A stretch of 64,000 nucleotides of DNA from Ophthalmolycus amberensis (taxonomy: Eukaryota > Chordata > Actinopteri > Perciformes > Zoarcidae). A program made the translations under genes and the position numbers. The notes under the pieces were generated by a model. The model saw only the letters and a list, made by a program, of their open reading frames with translations. It was not told where the DNA came from and searched no databases. How positions within the stretch are numbered: position 1 is the first letter of the stretch; every line of letters begins with the position of its first letter. Shown in pieces: positions 51,501-62,117 of this stretch. The stretch is from the NCBI GenBank assembly GCA_024529925.1, contig JAFEUB010000912.1, positions 310,001 to 374,000 of the forward strand. The letters are read 5' to 3'.

Positions 51501-52265
51501 CTCCTTACCACCTTTCCTCTGCTGGCCCAACATCTCCTTAGAGGAGGATTTTCTGTGTTGGCCCGTCTCTTCTTCAGAATCAGTGCTTTCTCCCTCTGTG
51601 TGTTCCTCAGGATCTTCTCCAACGCCACTACCCTCTGGTCCACTCAAACTGGGTTCATCACGACTGGATGCCAGGCCCGCTTTAATGCGATGGGCATGGG
51701 ACTTGCGGTGCTTGTACAGGTTGCTCTTGGTCTTGAAAGAAAAGCCACAGGGAGCACAAGGGTAGGGTCTTTCTCCAGTATGGGAGCGAATATGTTTCTG
51801 AAGAACGCTTGGCTTGGCACATGGACGGCCACAGTAAGTGCATACATATTTTCCTGGTTTTTGGGGTTTCTTCTCTCCTTTTCTGGGTGAGCTGACCCCT
51901 TCTAGGCCCTCTTGGCTGGACTGAGATGGGACCCCTTGGCCGTGCTCACCCCGGGTGGAGGACGTAGATGGGAGGGATGTGGTTGATGAGGAAGCTGGAG
52001 AGAAGAAGCTGCCTCCTGAGGGACCTGGGGTGTCTGAATGCTGCCATGCTACTGCTTGCTGCTGCTGTAACCGAAGCAGAAGGTCAGAGCGTTTGGGTTG
52101 GCGATGTTGCAGGCGACCCAAGGCTCTGTGTACAGGGCGAGGATTAGGAGGGTGCTGGGGCTGCTGAGGTGGACACGATCCTAGAGAGGATTCAGTTGTC
52201 AAGTGCTGTTGCTCTTGCCTTCCAGAGCTCTCCCCATCAGCCGGACGGCTGTGCTCAGCCTCCAT
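41029..52265 (-). CDS. hivep3: HIVEP3 (Schnurri-3 / KRC), large ZAS-family zinc-finger transcription factor
   Basis: HIVEP3 is a nuclear zinc-finger protein that binds kappa-B-like enhancers and, in mammals, regulates bone formation and lymphocyte signalling. Exons (minus): 50202-52265, 49703-49984, 47430-49460, 46988-47133, 43462-43637, 43231-43332, 41849-42501 and 41029-41679. The frame is continuous and gives about 2034 residues (human about 2400). The order matches the family: ZAS-N fingers, an acidic ESTDSEEE block, a CCHC finger, VSVIQHTSSFEK, QVPEILVTVEPD, EEFQWPQRSQTLAQLP, SVNWCYLNY, ZAS-C fingers, an acidic run, and IPIGGIQMVQ near the end. EEFQWPQRSQTLAQLP and IPIGGIQMVQ match HIVEP3 better than HIVEP1 or HIVEP2, and edn2 next door agrees. 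The start ATG at 52265 (MEAEHS) is the first in frame after a stop at the preceding TAG. The exon A/B junction has a second in-frame option. Confidence 0.92.
43231..43637 (-). CDS. hivep3: hivep3 ZAS-C finger pair (two exons)
   Basis: Exon 43462-43637 encodes SNEEYVYVRGRGRGKYIC, the first finger (CGDCGIRCKKPSMLKKHIRTH) and the first half of the second finger (CKHCNFAFKTK). Exon 43231-43332 completes it with GNLTKHMKSKAHGKKC and goes on to the acidic SSLDEPESEETG. The intron splits the second finger after KTKG. Zinc ligands are all present. Confidence 0.93.
43638..46987 (-). other. hivep3 intron upstream of the ZAS-C exons
   Basis: About 3.3 kb with no exon that I can support. It contains CA arrays near 44292-44330 and 46120-46160. 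The stretch around 43840-44260 (CTGCATTAATCGATTTTT...) resembles a common fish dispersed repeat, but I cannot define its ends. Confidence 0.45.
47430..49460 (-). CDS. hivep3: hivep3 second large exon
   Basis: This 2031-nt exon is phase 0 at both ends. It begins EAERVEEFQWPQRSQTLAQL and carries KLPPKKKRLRMAE (a likely nuclear localisation signal), QSSGESSFES, HREMRRSASEQI, SKSFDYGSLSP, VSLVVPVR, GSKRMLSPAASLEL and HQKRVKEE. A very Glu/Lys-rich stretch of about 110 residues precedes SVNWCYLNYVKPNP and LPGLTTKVALSLL. All named motifs have counterparts in the same order in human HIVEP3. The Glu/Lys-rich stretch looks expanded. Confidence 0.9.
49703..49984 (-). CDS. hivep3: hivep3 middle exon (VSVIQHTSSFEK / VPEILVTVEPD)
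   Basis: This 282-nt exon runs from a CAG|ACTGAG acceptor to an AAG|gtacgc donor. It encodes a short polyglutamine run, the conserved VSVIQHTSSFEK motif and SRLIRQHNIQVPEILVTVEP. It joins in phase 0 to EAERVEEFQW in the next exon. In human HIVEP3 these blocks lie in one giant exon. An upstream acceptor (exon end 49998) is also possible. Confidence 0.8.
50202..52265 (-). CDS. hivep3: hivep3 exon with ZAS-N finger pair and CCHC finger
   Basis: Residues of about 139-190 form two C2H2 fingers: CTYCGRPCAKPSVLQKHIRSH, the linker TGERPYP, then CAPCGFSFKTKSNLYKHRKSH. An acidic ESTDSEEE segment lies about 35 residues on. [20 protein letters not shown] and the serine-rich KPRRSSLSRKSSME block are family-conserved. 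Near residues 570-592, after a polyglutamine run, is a CCHC finger (FECEACGVHFQHSEGYEAHR...C). The donor is GGT|gtgagc at 50202. A second possible donor (CTCAG|gtttgt) about 60 nt upstream also keeps frame if exon 2 uses its earlier acceptor. Confidence 0.88.
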
Positions 52266-52418
52266 AGAGTGGGGAGGAGGCCTCACAGACACACAAGGAG
52301 GGGCTCTCGGAGCCTCATGGGGCTAACCGCATGGCAGCAGAGAGGTCAGAGAAAGGGGAACATCGACAAACTGAGTTGTAAATCACAAAAGAGGGCCTTT
52401 TTCAGTGTGGGCCAAGAG

Positions 52419-55400
52419 TTATTCAAGAAGACCAAATGAGGCATCATTAAAAGCTGCCCTGGAGCTGCACGGTTGCAGGTAAACATGGATCATCTCTCTG
52501 TACAAAGCAGATGTGCTCCTGTCCAGCCTCAGCCATTGTAACAGTTCTCCCAAGGTCTTCTCTGCATCTCTTTTGTTGGTTGTCAAGAGTGTCAAGAGTT
52601 GGTTGTCAGCTTCTGAATGGGTCTAAAGAAACAAGGAAAAAGCCAAAGAAGGAGTGAGTTACAAAAGTGGAAACATATTAGAACATTTATTAGATATTTC
52701 AAAAGGTTTTGTCACAAAGAGCTACAGCATAGCTAAGTGCTGGACGCAATATTCCCTACTTTTATTTGTCCTAATAAAAGCAACAAAACAAAGATAATAA
52801 AGGTCCCAGTCTGCTGAAGAACAACACAGCAAAACACACAGGACCTGGTCAGGATTACTTCAGCTTCTTGACATCCAAAGGGTTTCCAAAAAGCCTCCCA
52901 TGCAGTCTAAAAAAAGAGTTATGTTGGTAGAGCAGAAGGCCAAAATCAGTAGTGTCCTTATATCAAACTCGCTATTAAATATTGCCCCCACATATCATAC
53001 TATGACAAATAGGGTTACATTTCCAGGAGTAGTGTTGAGTGGGGTCAGTTTTGTAATGAGAACATTAGCACGGTAATTGCATCATCAACATGTTATTGCT
53101 CTCATCTGTCCTGGCTTCAACTCTTAATAGGCAGAAAGTGTGCAGCGATTCAGGAGCTAGAGGAACACGTACTGTGAATCTACTGTATTAGGAAAATGTG
53201 AAGTCAAGACGTTTTTGTTGTTGGCATGGTGATCTGAAGACACAGGAATCTATTATGCGCATGTCCAAATACTGTTTAAACACGTTTTAACATTTTTGAC
53301 TCGCAACAAATTGAGCCTTCTACTAAAAAAAAAAACAAGCAAATCTGATTCATATCTGAGCCACGACTGGCCCACTCTGCAGGAGTCAGAGAGCAGCTCA
53401 CAGTCAGTCAGGCAACATCAACAGCACAGGCACCAAAGGAGGAGACCACAGTGTCAGGGACAAGGAGTCAAAACAAATGCTGGAAATATAGCCTCTGCTT
53501 ATCTGATCTGGCACTGAAGCTAAAGGGGGTAAATGGAGGGGGTGGTGTTTACGAGTAGATAAAGGGACTTGACATGCAACTGGGTTTCAGCCTGCACCAC
53601 TTACGCTCTGCTGTTGTACAGCCACCAGGGTGCAGTGTTTATGAGGGGCCAAGAGTGGCTGCTTGTTATGAAGCCTGTAGTGAAAGGGTACTGTGAAAAC
53701 GTTTATCAAGATAGATCTATTGTAATATTTCCCACTCACACACACACTACTAGAGAGCTGTGTATATGAGCAGCCAATATAGCTGATCACGGAGACTTGC
53801 GGGTGCGATGAAATCTTCTCTTTTATCAAGATGTATGTTCTGTAATAATCCCCACTTACTACAATATCTGCACTCCATCTCAACTCGAGACACAGGACTC
53901 TTGTATCGCGGCCAATCAAAACACATTCTGGGAATGGATGGGGCCAATCATAACATTTTCACCGAGCAGCCATGCCCAACAGCTGACAGTCCCAGCACAG
54001 GCAGATCCAGAGTATCAATCATCGCCTTAAGACATTGACACTACTTGCTACCCCCCCGATTCTGTCAGACTCTGCAGATCAGCGCTTGCTGAGGGAGGAC
54101 GCTGTGTGTGTTCACCTCTCAGCTGTAGATCTATGTGATGGTGTAGACAGCGTGCACCACCTATGACAGCAAAGAGCATCCCAGAAGAAAACAAAGGATT
54201 GGTACTGATTCAGAGCAAACGCAGAAACTGACTAAAATGAGGTGAGAGATAGAAAAATGTATAGATTTTCTACAATATTAGAGATATGCATATGAAGTAG
54301 GGGTAAGAAAGAGTGCAAGATGACTTGAGAAGAGGTGGGCAAGAGAGAAAAGACTCCAGTGATCCAGTGGCTGAATAAACAGGCCCAGCAGAAGACTGCA
54401 GCTCAAGGTGCCAGCGGTGGCACGGCAGCACTGACAGTTTTTTTTTAATGAGCCACACTTTGGCTCTCTCCGTATGTCTAAAAAAAAACCCACTGCACAG
54501 TCAGCCTTCATTAGCGCCAGTTTACAGTGGGAAAAAAAAAGAAAGAGAATCCGTCTTCCTCTTGGAAACAACTTGACAGATTCTCGCTGCATCTCCACGT
54601 TCCCCCACATCTGCCGAGGGCTGATCATCTGTTTAGTGTGCGTTCCTCCAAGCAGATCAACGCTTTGATTTCAGCAGACTTTTACCATCAACACACAGCA
54701 ATTAGGCAGCACAACAAAACAAATCAACACCAATTATATTTCACTTCTCTGTTGTCATTTGCTTGTCTTCCACATGTTCGGCTGTACGGGGGAGACGTTT
54801 GCATGTGAGAGAGACACATTACTCTCGAGAGTTACATGTAGATAAGTTAGATCAGGAGGGGAATGGAGCTTGCAGATGTGTCTACATCACATCGTCACTG
54901 AAGAAAGTTGTTCCTTTCACACTTGACTTTTAGAGAGAAGAGTTTGACGACAATAAACACAAGCAGATGAAAGAGAGACGGCAACCAAGTTGGAAGTAAA
55001 AAGTGAACGTGGCTGGATGAGGAGAAGAATGATCCCTGGCGTAGCTGTTGATGCAGCCCTTAAACGAGGCGATTAGAAGGTTTTAAGGTTGGGGAGAGCA
55101 TTGCTTACATTATTCATGGCAGTCTAGACTGCCACCTCTGAGCGGGGAAACACAGTCAGGCCCGTGCCAGGAAGAAGAAAAGCCAGAGTCTAGCCTACCG
55201 TACATTAAGCCAAAACACACACACACGCACACACGCACACCGTACATACAGTGTGCAGCACTTCTCTCCCCAGTAGCCCCTAACACACAGCAGCAGCCCT
55301 GGGTCTACCCTGACACATCTGACCAGCCAATCAGCAGCAGCGCCCTGAGGTGACCTACCCTGGTTCCACTCAGGCGCTCCTCCTGCTGTCTGACGAGGGG

Positions 55401-55855
55401 TTTTCCTTTCTCATCATACTCATTCCACAGAGATGACTTGCTATCAGTGGCGCCTATTACACGCAACACTCTAATGCACGAGGGGTTTCTACAGTATACA
55501 CGCTCATATCAATCAGGTGAGAATAATAAGACCTCCGGTGAAACACAGGTTATGTAAATGTGTCTTAGCGTTACGGTGAGGGTGGGGTGAGGGTGTTCTT
55601 CTCTCCGCTCTATTTTTAGGCTGAGGTGCGAGCAGGAAGCCACTGATGCAGCTCTTAAAACAGTGTCAGATCAAAACCACAGAGATAATACTCGTAGCAG
55701 TTTGCAAGATAACAAACTGGAAACACATGAACATTTCACCTCCTCATGACCCATTCTATGATACTTCACAGAACAGTCTTACTCTCTAGTTTCTGATGTC
55801 TGTGCCTCAAATGTGATTAACGACTTATCCACAGAGAGAAAAGAATGAGTGAGGA

Positions 55856-55888
<33 letters not shown>

Positions 55889-56928
55889 GTACATGTAGAG
55901 GCTTTGTCAGCAGAAACAAGCACTGATGCAGGTACCTGAGGGAGCCCTGACACAGATGATAAGAGATCACACTCCACGTCCTTCACACACACACTGTCTC
56001 ACACACACACGCACACACACACTGTCTCCGTCCATCATCTCTGCTGCGTCTATTAAGTCCATCAGTTCTACTTCTAAAACTGTAAATCCCATAAAACAAA
56101 ATTTAGCTTGACTCCTGCTCAATAAGTAGCAGGAGCTTTGCAGCAGTTTTACAGTTAAAACTTCATTATCATGCACAGGAGAGTGCGGCCGGGCAGTTTG
56201 TGTGAATTTCCTCATCAATACCCAGACGCATCCATGCAGCTGGTAATGACGGATAAAGAAATATGGGCTAAACAGTAAATTACCTTGTGCCCTGAGAACA
56301 GACAAACCCTCTTAAGTGCTTTTTAAAAAATCTGTTGTCATACCCCTCCAAATCTCTCTCTCTCTCTCTCTCTCTGGTTCCCATGGAAACCAGCCTACTC
56401 TGAGCAACGGCAGATGGAGAGGGAGCTGGAGGTCTAAATTTATCTCCCAGCATCCTTTCTGACTGCAGACGCACACTGGCAGCAGGAAGTGAGGAGGGGA
56501 AATGCTTGGCCTCGGCGTGCATTGACAAGCTGGCATGACCCTTGACATCTCATGCCCTCTGAGTGACGACGGGTTGACACCACAGCAGACGAAAACATAC
56601 AGTCATGCCTGCAACAGCTTGAACCACAAGGGTCATAATCTCAATGCAGCAATACAACATGTGATACTGTACAGGAGGCTCTGCAGCATTCCTTTAGTAC
56701 ACAGTCTTTCTCCTGCCACCACCTCCAAAAACAGAGCTGCCAATCAAACCACAAATACTATACAGTCTAGCACTAACCACAGGAAGAAACGGTTTGGTTT
56801 GATATTAGATGACTGGAGAAGAAAGAACCAGACGCCTGGTACAGCATAAAACCTCAGAGGCCAACACTCACACTCACCCAGGGATATCACTGCTGTCAGG
56901 AGAAGCCGCTCGCTAAGGAGGACGCCGT
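52419..56928 (-). CDS. Unrecognised three-exon open reading frame upstream of hivep3, 5' end not found
   Basis: Three spliced segments on the minus strand read as one frame of about 116 codons: 56878-56928, 55359-55453 and 52419-52622 (stop TAA at 52419-52421). Each has good splice signals (tttttcag|AC...CTGG|gtgagt; taatag|GC...CCAGG|gtaggt; cttgtttctttag|ACC), and the phases match (1-1, then 0-0). The peptide runs DGVLLSERLLLTAVISLG, then ATDSKSSLWNEYDEKGKPLV, then a Leu-rich, probably helical segment (EADNQLLTLLTTNKRDAEKT...LLQWLRLDRS). It looks like real protein, but I do not recognise the family. No in-frame ATG occurs before REMIHVY in the last exon, so earlier exons, a non-AUG start or a non-coding role remain possible. 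It ends 153 nt before the hivep3 ATG with no poly(A) signal between. Confidence 0.5.
55858..55884. repeat. TG dinucleotide microsatellite
   Basis: A TG array of about 27 bp between the second and third exons of the unrecognised ORF. Confidence 0.85.
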
Positions 56929-57825
56929 CTGAAAAAACACCACATACCAGAGCTCTCACTCACTCATACACTCACTCTCTCTCAGCTCTGTGCACCTCTG
57001 CGGGTGTAGAGAAGGATTTCACAGGACTTTGATGAGACTGGCAGTTCACAACCGTTGCAGTGTTCACTTTGATTAAACACAAGCCAGTGAACTGCAGGTC
57101 AATACCGGCCATTAAATCAAACATGAGTGGCACGGCAGCGCCGGGTAACGCACACCTCGACGGCGGGAGAAGATTGCATTGAGAGTTTTAATAATACCCC
57201 TGGCAGCGGAAAACCTGGTACTTTGGGTGACATAATCAACCGTAAAAACAAAGTGACCACAACTTTGACTAAATTGATGGTTGCTCGACTTTCCATAACT
57301 TTATTTGCGGCCAGGACCTTCACGGATGGAAATCATCTTTTCGTAGTCACTTAGTTTGTCAATTTAAATTATACGGTCCAACATTTGTCTCAGATGGCTT
57401 TGCCTCTGACTGGAGAGGAGCTCTATCCTTAGACCCTCGATTTGAATTATGAAAAAATTCCACAAGATTTCCAGAGAAAAGGGAGTAACCTCAGGCAAGA
57501 TCGACAGAGGAGGGATCCCTCTTCCAGAACGGACATTCAATAGAAACCTTGAAGACAAATTTGAAATAACAAACGATCAAATGTAAACTCACTTGGAACA
57601 GCTGCAATAACTAAGTAACTAATTTACCATAGCTGACAAGAAAAGTAATGATAGGGAGGGAAAGACAGGGGGGAGGCTGAAGGGAGAGAGGAAGACCGAG
57701 ATGGATTTAAATAAGTGAGGAAGACAGAGAGCGAAAGACATGAGTGAGGGGAGGGGCGAGCAGAGAGAGAGAGCGAGAGAGAGAGCGAGAGAGAGCGAGA
57801 GAGAAAAAGACAGAGTTTAGATTAC

Positions 57826-57870
57826 CTGACAGAGCAGTCTGGTCTTCCCTTCAGAGACGCTTCACAGGCA
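57826..57870 (-). other. Candidate 45-nt 5' exon of hivep3 or the upstream ORF
   Basis: The segment is bounded by an acceptor (ccctgcttgtctcacag) and a donor (GTCAG|gtaatc) in minus-strand sense. In the frame that would join the 56878-56928 exon it contains a TGA. It therefore fits a 5' untranslated exon better than a coding one, unless an internal acceptor after the TGA is used. Confidence 0.35.
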
Positions 57871-57935
57871 CTGTGAGACAAGCAGGGAGAGCCAGAGAGT
57901 GAGAGCGGATATGACTGTTTGAGTGGGTGTGTTGC

Positions 57936-57936
57936 T

Positions 57937-57988
<52 letters not shown>

Positions 57989-58013
57989 GCGAGAGAGAGA
58001 GAGCGAGAGAGAG

Positions 58014-58045
<32 letters not shown>
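57936..58045. repeat. Long imperfect GA microsatellite
   Basis: About 110 bp of GA units broken by regular GAGC interruptions. A shorter, similar array lies at about 57761-57803. Together they flank the candidate exon at 57826-57870. Confidence 0.95.
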
Positions 58046-60550
58046 GCTGGGGGTGAGGCAAAAAAGAGTGATGGAGAGAGAGGGCGCGGGGAAGACAGTA
58101 AATGAATGTTTCCACTGTACAAATGCAAGGGGAGGAGAAAGATGCGGTCGCAAAAATAAGCTAAAAGCGACTCATATTCCCATAGCATGAGTAACACCTC
58201 CAACAAGTCACACCATCCTCCCTGAAACCACAGTCATTGCATCAACTGTCACGTTTCTCATTGCAACCAAAGTGCACAGCAAATCGGGAAAACAAAAACA
58301 TGCACCTACAGATTCAGGTTCTTAACGTCAAACACGTTCTGCGGCTGGTGCCACTGCCAATAGATAGGATTACAAACAGGTCTTACATGGGGTTTTCCCA
58401 TGTCACACAGAACCCCGAGGGCGATTCCTTGGAATTATCACCTCCTTATCAGCAAAGGTATTGTATTGTAGTGGTGGGTGAAGAAAAAACAACGGCAGCC
58501 TTCTTCCTCAGTGACAAACCCTCTGCCCACATATACAAGTCTCATTTACGTAAAGCTTCCAGTCCCTGCCATCATGCTGCATCTGCAAATGAATTCCAGA
58601 GTGGCATCCATTCAAGCAAGCCCCCGCATTACGCAGAACTCGGGCTGGGCCTATCAGCGGTGCAACACTAGAGAAAGAGAGAGAGAGAGAGAGAAACAGA
58701 AAGAGAAAGAGAGAATTGAGAATGAACGGAGGTCCTGCTGTTCCTTAGAGCTTTGCCTCACTGGCAGAGCACAGGAAGTGTGAGTCACACGCTCTAAAAT
58801 AAACACACTCACACAGCAACGAGCCGGCGTACAGAACGAGCGGATGGCTGGGCTGCTGATCAGAAGGCAGGCAGAGGGAACATGGATCCTCACAGCCCAG
58901 CAACACGTGGTGGCCTGGTGGGACGCACGGCCAGATGTGTCAAAAAGGAAAAGATGTTTCTCTCCTTCTCCTAATTGATCGATTATACTTGTTTTTTTGT
59001 TTGTCTTTTAAACCTCATCCAACAACAATACACCTACTCATTGGCTCTGTTTTGGTCCTCTTCTCCTGTGCTGTTCCTCGGTTGTTCACATGTCTTCCTA
59101 TTCTCTCTCCTCTGTGTTTCCTCTCTTATTTTATTTGGTCCCAGTCAATAGGAGTGTTGTTCAGGACTTGGTGATTACCCCTGGCTCCGCGCGGCTGCTG
59201 GCTGACTGCTGTAGGGGACTGTGCTGGCCTGATGCTGGACTACTCTCACAGGCTGCTGGCTTTGCGGGCCGAGGCGCTGTATTGTGTCTGCCCTGAATGT
59301 GCCCATTGTCACCCTTTACAGCACACACCTTCTATACTGTACTTCCCTGCGCGGGACCTTCACCCATCCGTCATCCCTTTGTCCTCTGTTCCTCAGACTG
59401 AGGGGTTCTGACGGGAAGGTTGGGGGGGGGGCAGAGGCCCGGGAACAAAACTGCCACTGTGGCAATGATTGACAGGAAAGTTGCTCTACACAGACGTAAC
59501 GATTAGCGAGGCCGGGGACCGGGCTGCAGACACACAGACTGGTTAAACTAGAGAGAGCCGGGAGCTGTTAAGTTGAACGGTCCTGCAAGCGACAACACAG
59601 AAGATAACTATTTTGAAGACAGGGATCAAAAATGGGAAGTGCAACGATCATAAAGGTGTGCTTTCGTGATGCTATAATAAATGGTAACCATATGCTACCC
59701 AATGGCCCAAAGCATGTCAGCCTCACATTATGCAAAACTGTTCTCATTTACAGTAAATTGAAACAAGGGCTCCCCTGTGGTGTGGTCACATGAGACAATC
59801 TCACATACATGACACACACCAACCTACCTCGTATAATGCAGAGGCAAGCAACACCTCAACTGCACACATCATGCTTTATAAGAAACTTCATGTTGTTTTG
59901 GAGCAGCCACAGACTATAATTTAGACCAAATGAGTGGTTTGCGCATTTACAGACAACCATACAGACGACATATTTTTGGACTTTCACCCTATAAACTGCA
60001 GACACAGGCAGTAAAAGGGGCAAATATGGGAGTATTGAGAGAGGGTTCTCTCTGTTCCAAAGGCAGATTATTTCAGACCTGTGGTCTTCCAGTAAACTGA
60101 CCCCCGTCTGTCCATAGGACTGCGGTATTATGATAGAAACAAAACCCATTTAAAGAGGGAGTCCATATAGTGTATAAAAGCCACTGTGGCTATGTGTTGC
60201 TCTACCTGTTTGCGTCGATTTGGTAAAAAAATAACGGGTCAAAGAAGACGTCCATTGAACCAAGTGGGCTGAGTCTTCTGGGAACAACATGTCAAACCAC
60301 TAAATCCAAGTCATTACTCGGGTAAATGTATACAGCTACATTTACTCATCACTTGATTCTCACCTTCCACTTGAAAATGTGACACGTAAAACTTAGATAG
60401 ACTGCATCTGATTTTACACAGAGTTCCCAAAGCTTGACATAAACCTCGGAACAGCTTTCAGTCATACATCGAGCTGGAGGAATGCCCAAATGTTTTAATA
60501 CAGGTGCCAATATGATCCCGATGATACCAAAAATCTTGTTTTTAGCCGTA
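58046..60550. other. Upstream region of hivep3 without recognisable exons
   Basis: About 2.5 kb holding a short GA array (about 58675-58700) and no coding exon that I can support on either strand. A donor-like site near 59826 (ACGAG|gtaggt) follows a 15-codon ATG frame in phase 0, which does not fit the downstream exons. Confidence 0.4.
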
Positions 60551-60555
60551 CTAAC

Positions 60556-60830
60556 AGACTCTCCAGTACTTTGGTCCCGACTGAAATATCTCAACAACTA
60601 TTGGATGTTTCCCACGAGATGAATCCTACTGACTTTGTTGATCCCCTGAATTTTCTTTAAGCACCATCATCAGATCAATCATTTCAATTTGTCCAACACT
60701 TTGGTTGATGACCAACCACTTGCAAAATGATGCAACAATCACATTCCCATCAGCCTCAGCTGTACTTTGTTTTTAGTGCTAATTAAGACACTACGATGTT
60801 GAACATGGTAAACACAAACAAACACACAGA
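60556..60830. repeat. Dispersed fish repeat
   Basis: The sequence ACTGAAATATCTCAACAACT, followed by TTGGATG, CTTTGTTGATCCCCTGA, CACCATCATCAGATCAAT, ATTCCCATCAGCCTCAGCTG and TTTAGTGCTAATTA, matches in order a repeat that I recall as common in teleost genomes. The copy is diverged. Ends are approximate and the class is uncertain. Confidence 0.6.
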
Positions 60831-61819
60831 CAGATATAATACAGCTAGTGGAGACATGCACCCAACCAGCCTGCTAATGGAGTCGAGCGTGCTAGTCTTT
60901 TGTTAAAGCCAATCGATACGTGTCCTCAGCAGATGTGATATCTGATCCTGCAAAACACTGAAAGACTGGCCACCCTCTGTTTAACTCAGCATCGCTCTTT
61001 TCTTTTTTTTATCTTGAGGGGTTTCACTGCCTCTCTTTTCTCTGTTTATCTCCATTTGTCTGAGACACAGAAATGCACAGTTCCTTCTTTGAAGCAACTC
61101 TCCCCCCATTTAGGCCTCAGTTTCAGCCTTGCAACGCACTCTCATTATCTTTTCCTGTTCCATGGTGCTGTTGCATTAATAAGCCCCACTGTCTTTCTAT
61201 GCGGCTAAGTAAACTTCATGTATATTAAGAGGAAGCCTACCAGGAAACCCCGTCTCCAGGGTCGCTGTGGGTAGTAATTATTAAAAGTAGCCCGGCCCTG
61301 AGCATAGTCCCTGATTGGTAAGCGATATCATATATAGAGCTGATATATCATTAGCAATTTGCAACGGTAGTGTATACCCAGCAATTATGGTTTATACAGT
61401 ATGGGTGTTTTTCTAAGTCTTAAGCATTAGTTTTAATTCACTGCCTCAAACGTAAAATGGTCTTCTGACATGAAACCAATACATTAGGGACAGCAGCAGT
61501 GTGCAAAGTGACTCTTGGGCCTCGTAGGGAGTTACTGTAACAGAAGTGATACAGATAGAGTGTCTGTCTAAGAAAGCTCATCTGCCTTTTCACAGCTTAA
61601 CACCAAACTCAAAATGCAGCATGAGTGGTGTGCAAAATAAATAAAAGAGTGACAAAGCAAAAGGGGAGGGGCGGTTTTGCAGAAGCGGTTAAATATAGAA
61701 AGAGGAACTGACATTTTCAAAAGCTGCCCTCCCTGCGCCCACGAGTTTAAGTGGTGCGTGGATGTCGAGACCACAGTGCAAATTCTCCCACACAGCTTAT
61801 TGTACCCGTCGTTCACAGT

Positions 61820-62117
61820 CGACTGCTTCATCGGCTCTCTCAAGTCGCGGTGCAGCGGAAAAGAGCCTTCTCCATAGCTGCACCCTCCCTCTGGAACTCT
61901 CTCCCCAAAAACATCCGAGATTGCACTGACCTTTCCACATTCAAATCACAAATCAAAACTCACCTGTTCAAAACTGCTTTTAATGTGTGACTATTATTGT
62001 GTACTTTGTTTTTAGTGTATTGTTTTTATATATGATGATTTTAATGTAAAGTGTCTTTGAGTGTCAAGAAAAGCGCTATATAAATAAAATGTATTATTAT
62101 TATTATTATTATTATTA
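61820..62117 (+). mobile_element. 5'-truncated L2-like LINE 3' end
   Basis: On the plus strand the translation RAFSIAAPSLWNSLPKNIRD, then LSTFKSQIKTHLFKTAFNV and a stop, is the characteristic C-terminus of fish L2-clade LINE reverse transcriptase proteins. About 100 bp of 3' tail follows, containing AAAGCGCTATATAAATAAAA, and it ends in an ATT microsatellite (about 62091-62116), as expected for L2 tails. Everything upstream of the C-terminus is missing, so the copy is dead on arrival. The left edge is approximate. Confidence 0.85.

Noticed and set aside
55779..55970. Donor-like GAGA|gtaag near 55787 as the exon preceding 55359-55453
   Set aside because: In the required phase a TAA lies ten codons upstream without a good acceptor between, whereas the exon at 56878-56928 fits in phase with strong sites.
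57822..58206. Overlapping minus-strand ORFs made of Leu-Ser repeats
   Set aside because: They are direct translations of the GA/CT microsatellite in several frames.
60349..60597. Minus-strand segment with a good donor (GGAAG|gtgaga) whose phase could join the upstream ORF
   Set aside because: It lies against a dispersed repeat, has no ATG or clear acceptor, and its translation does not look protein-like.
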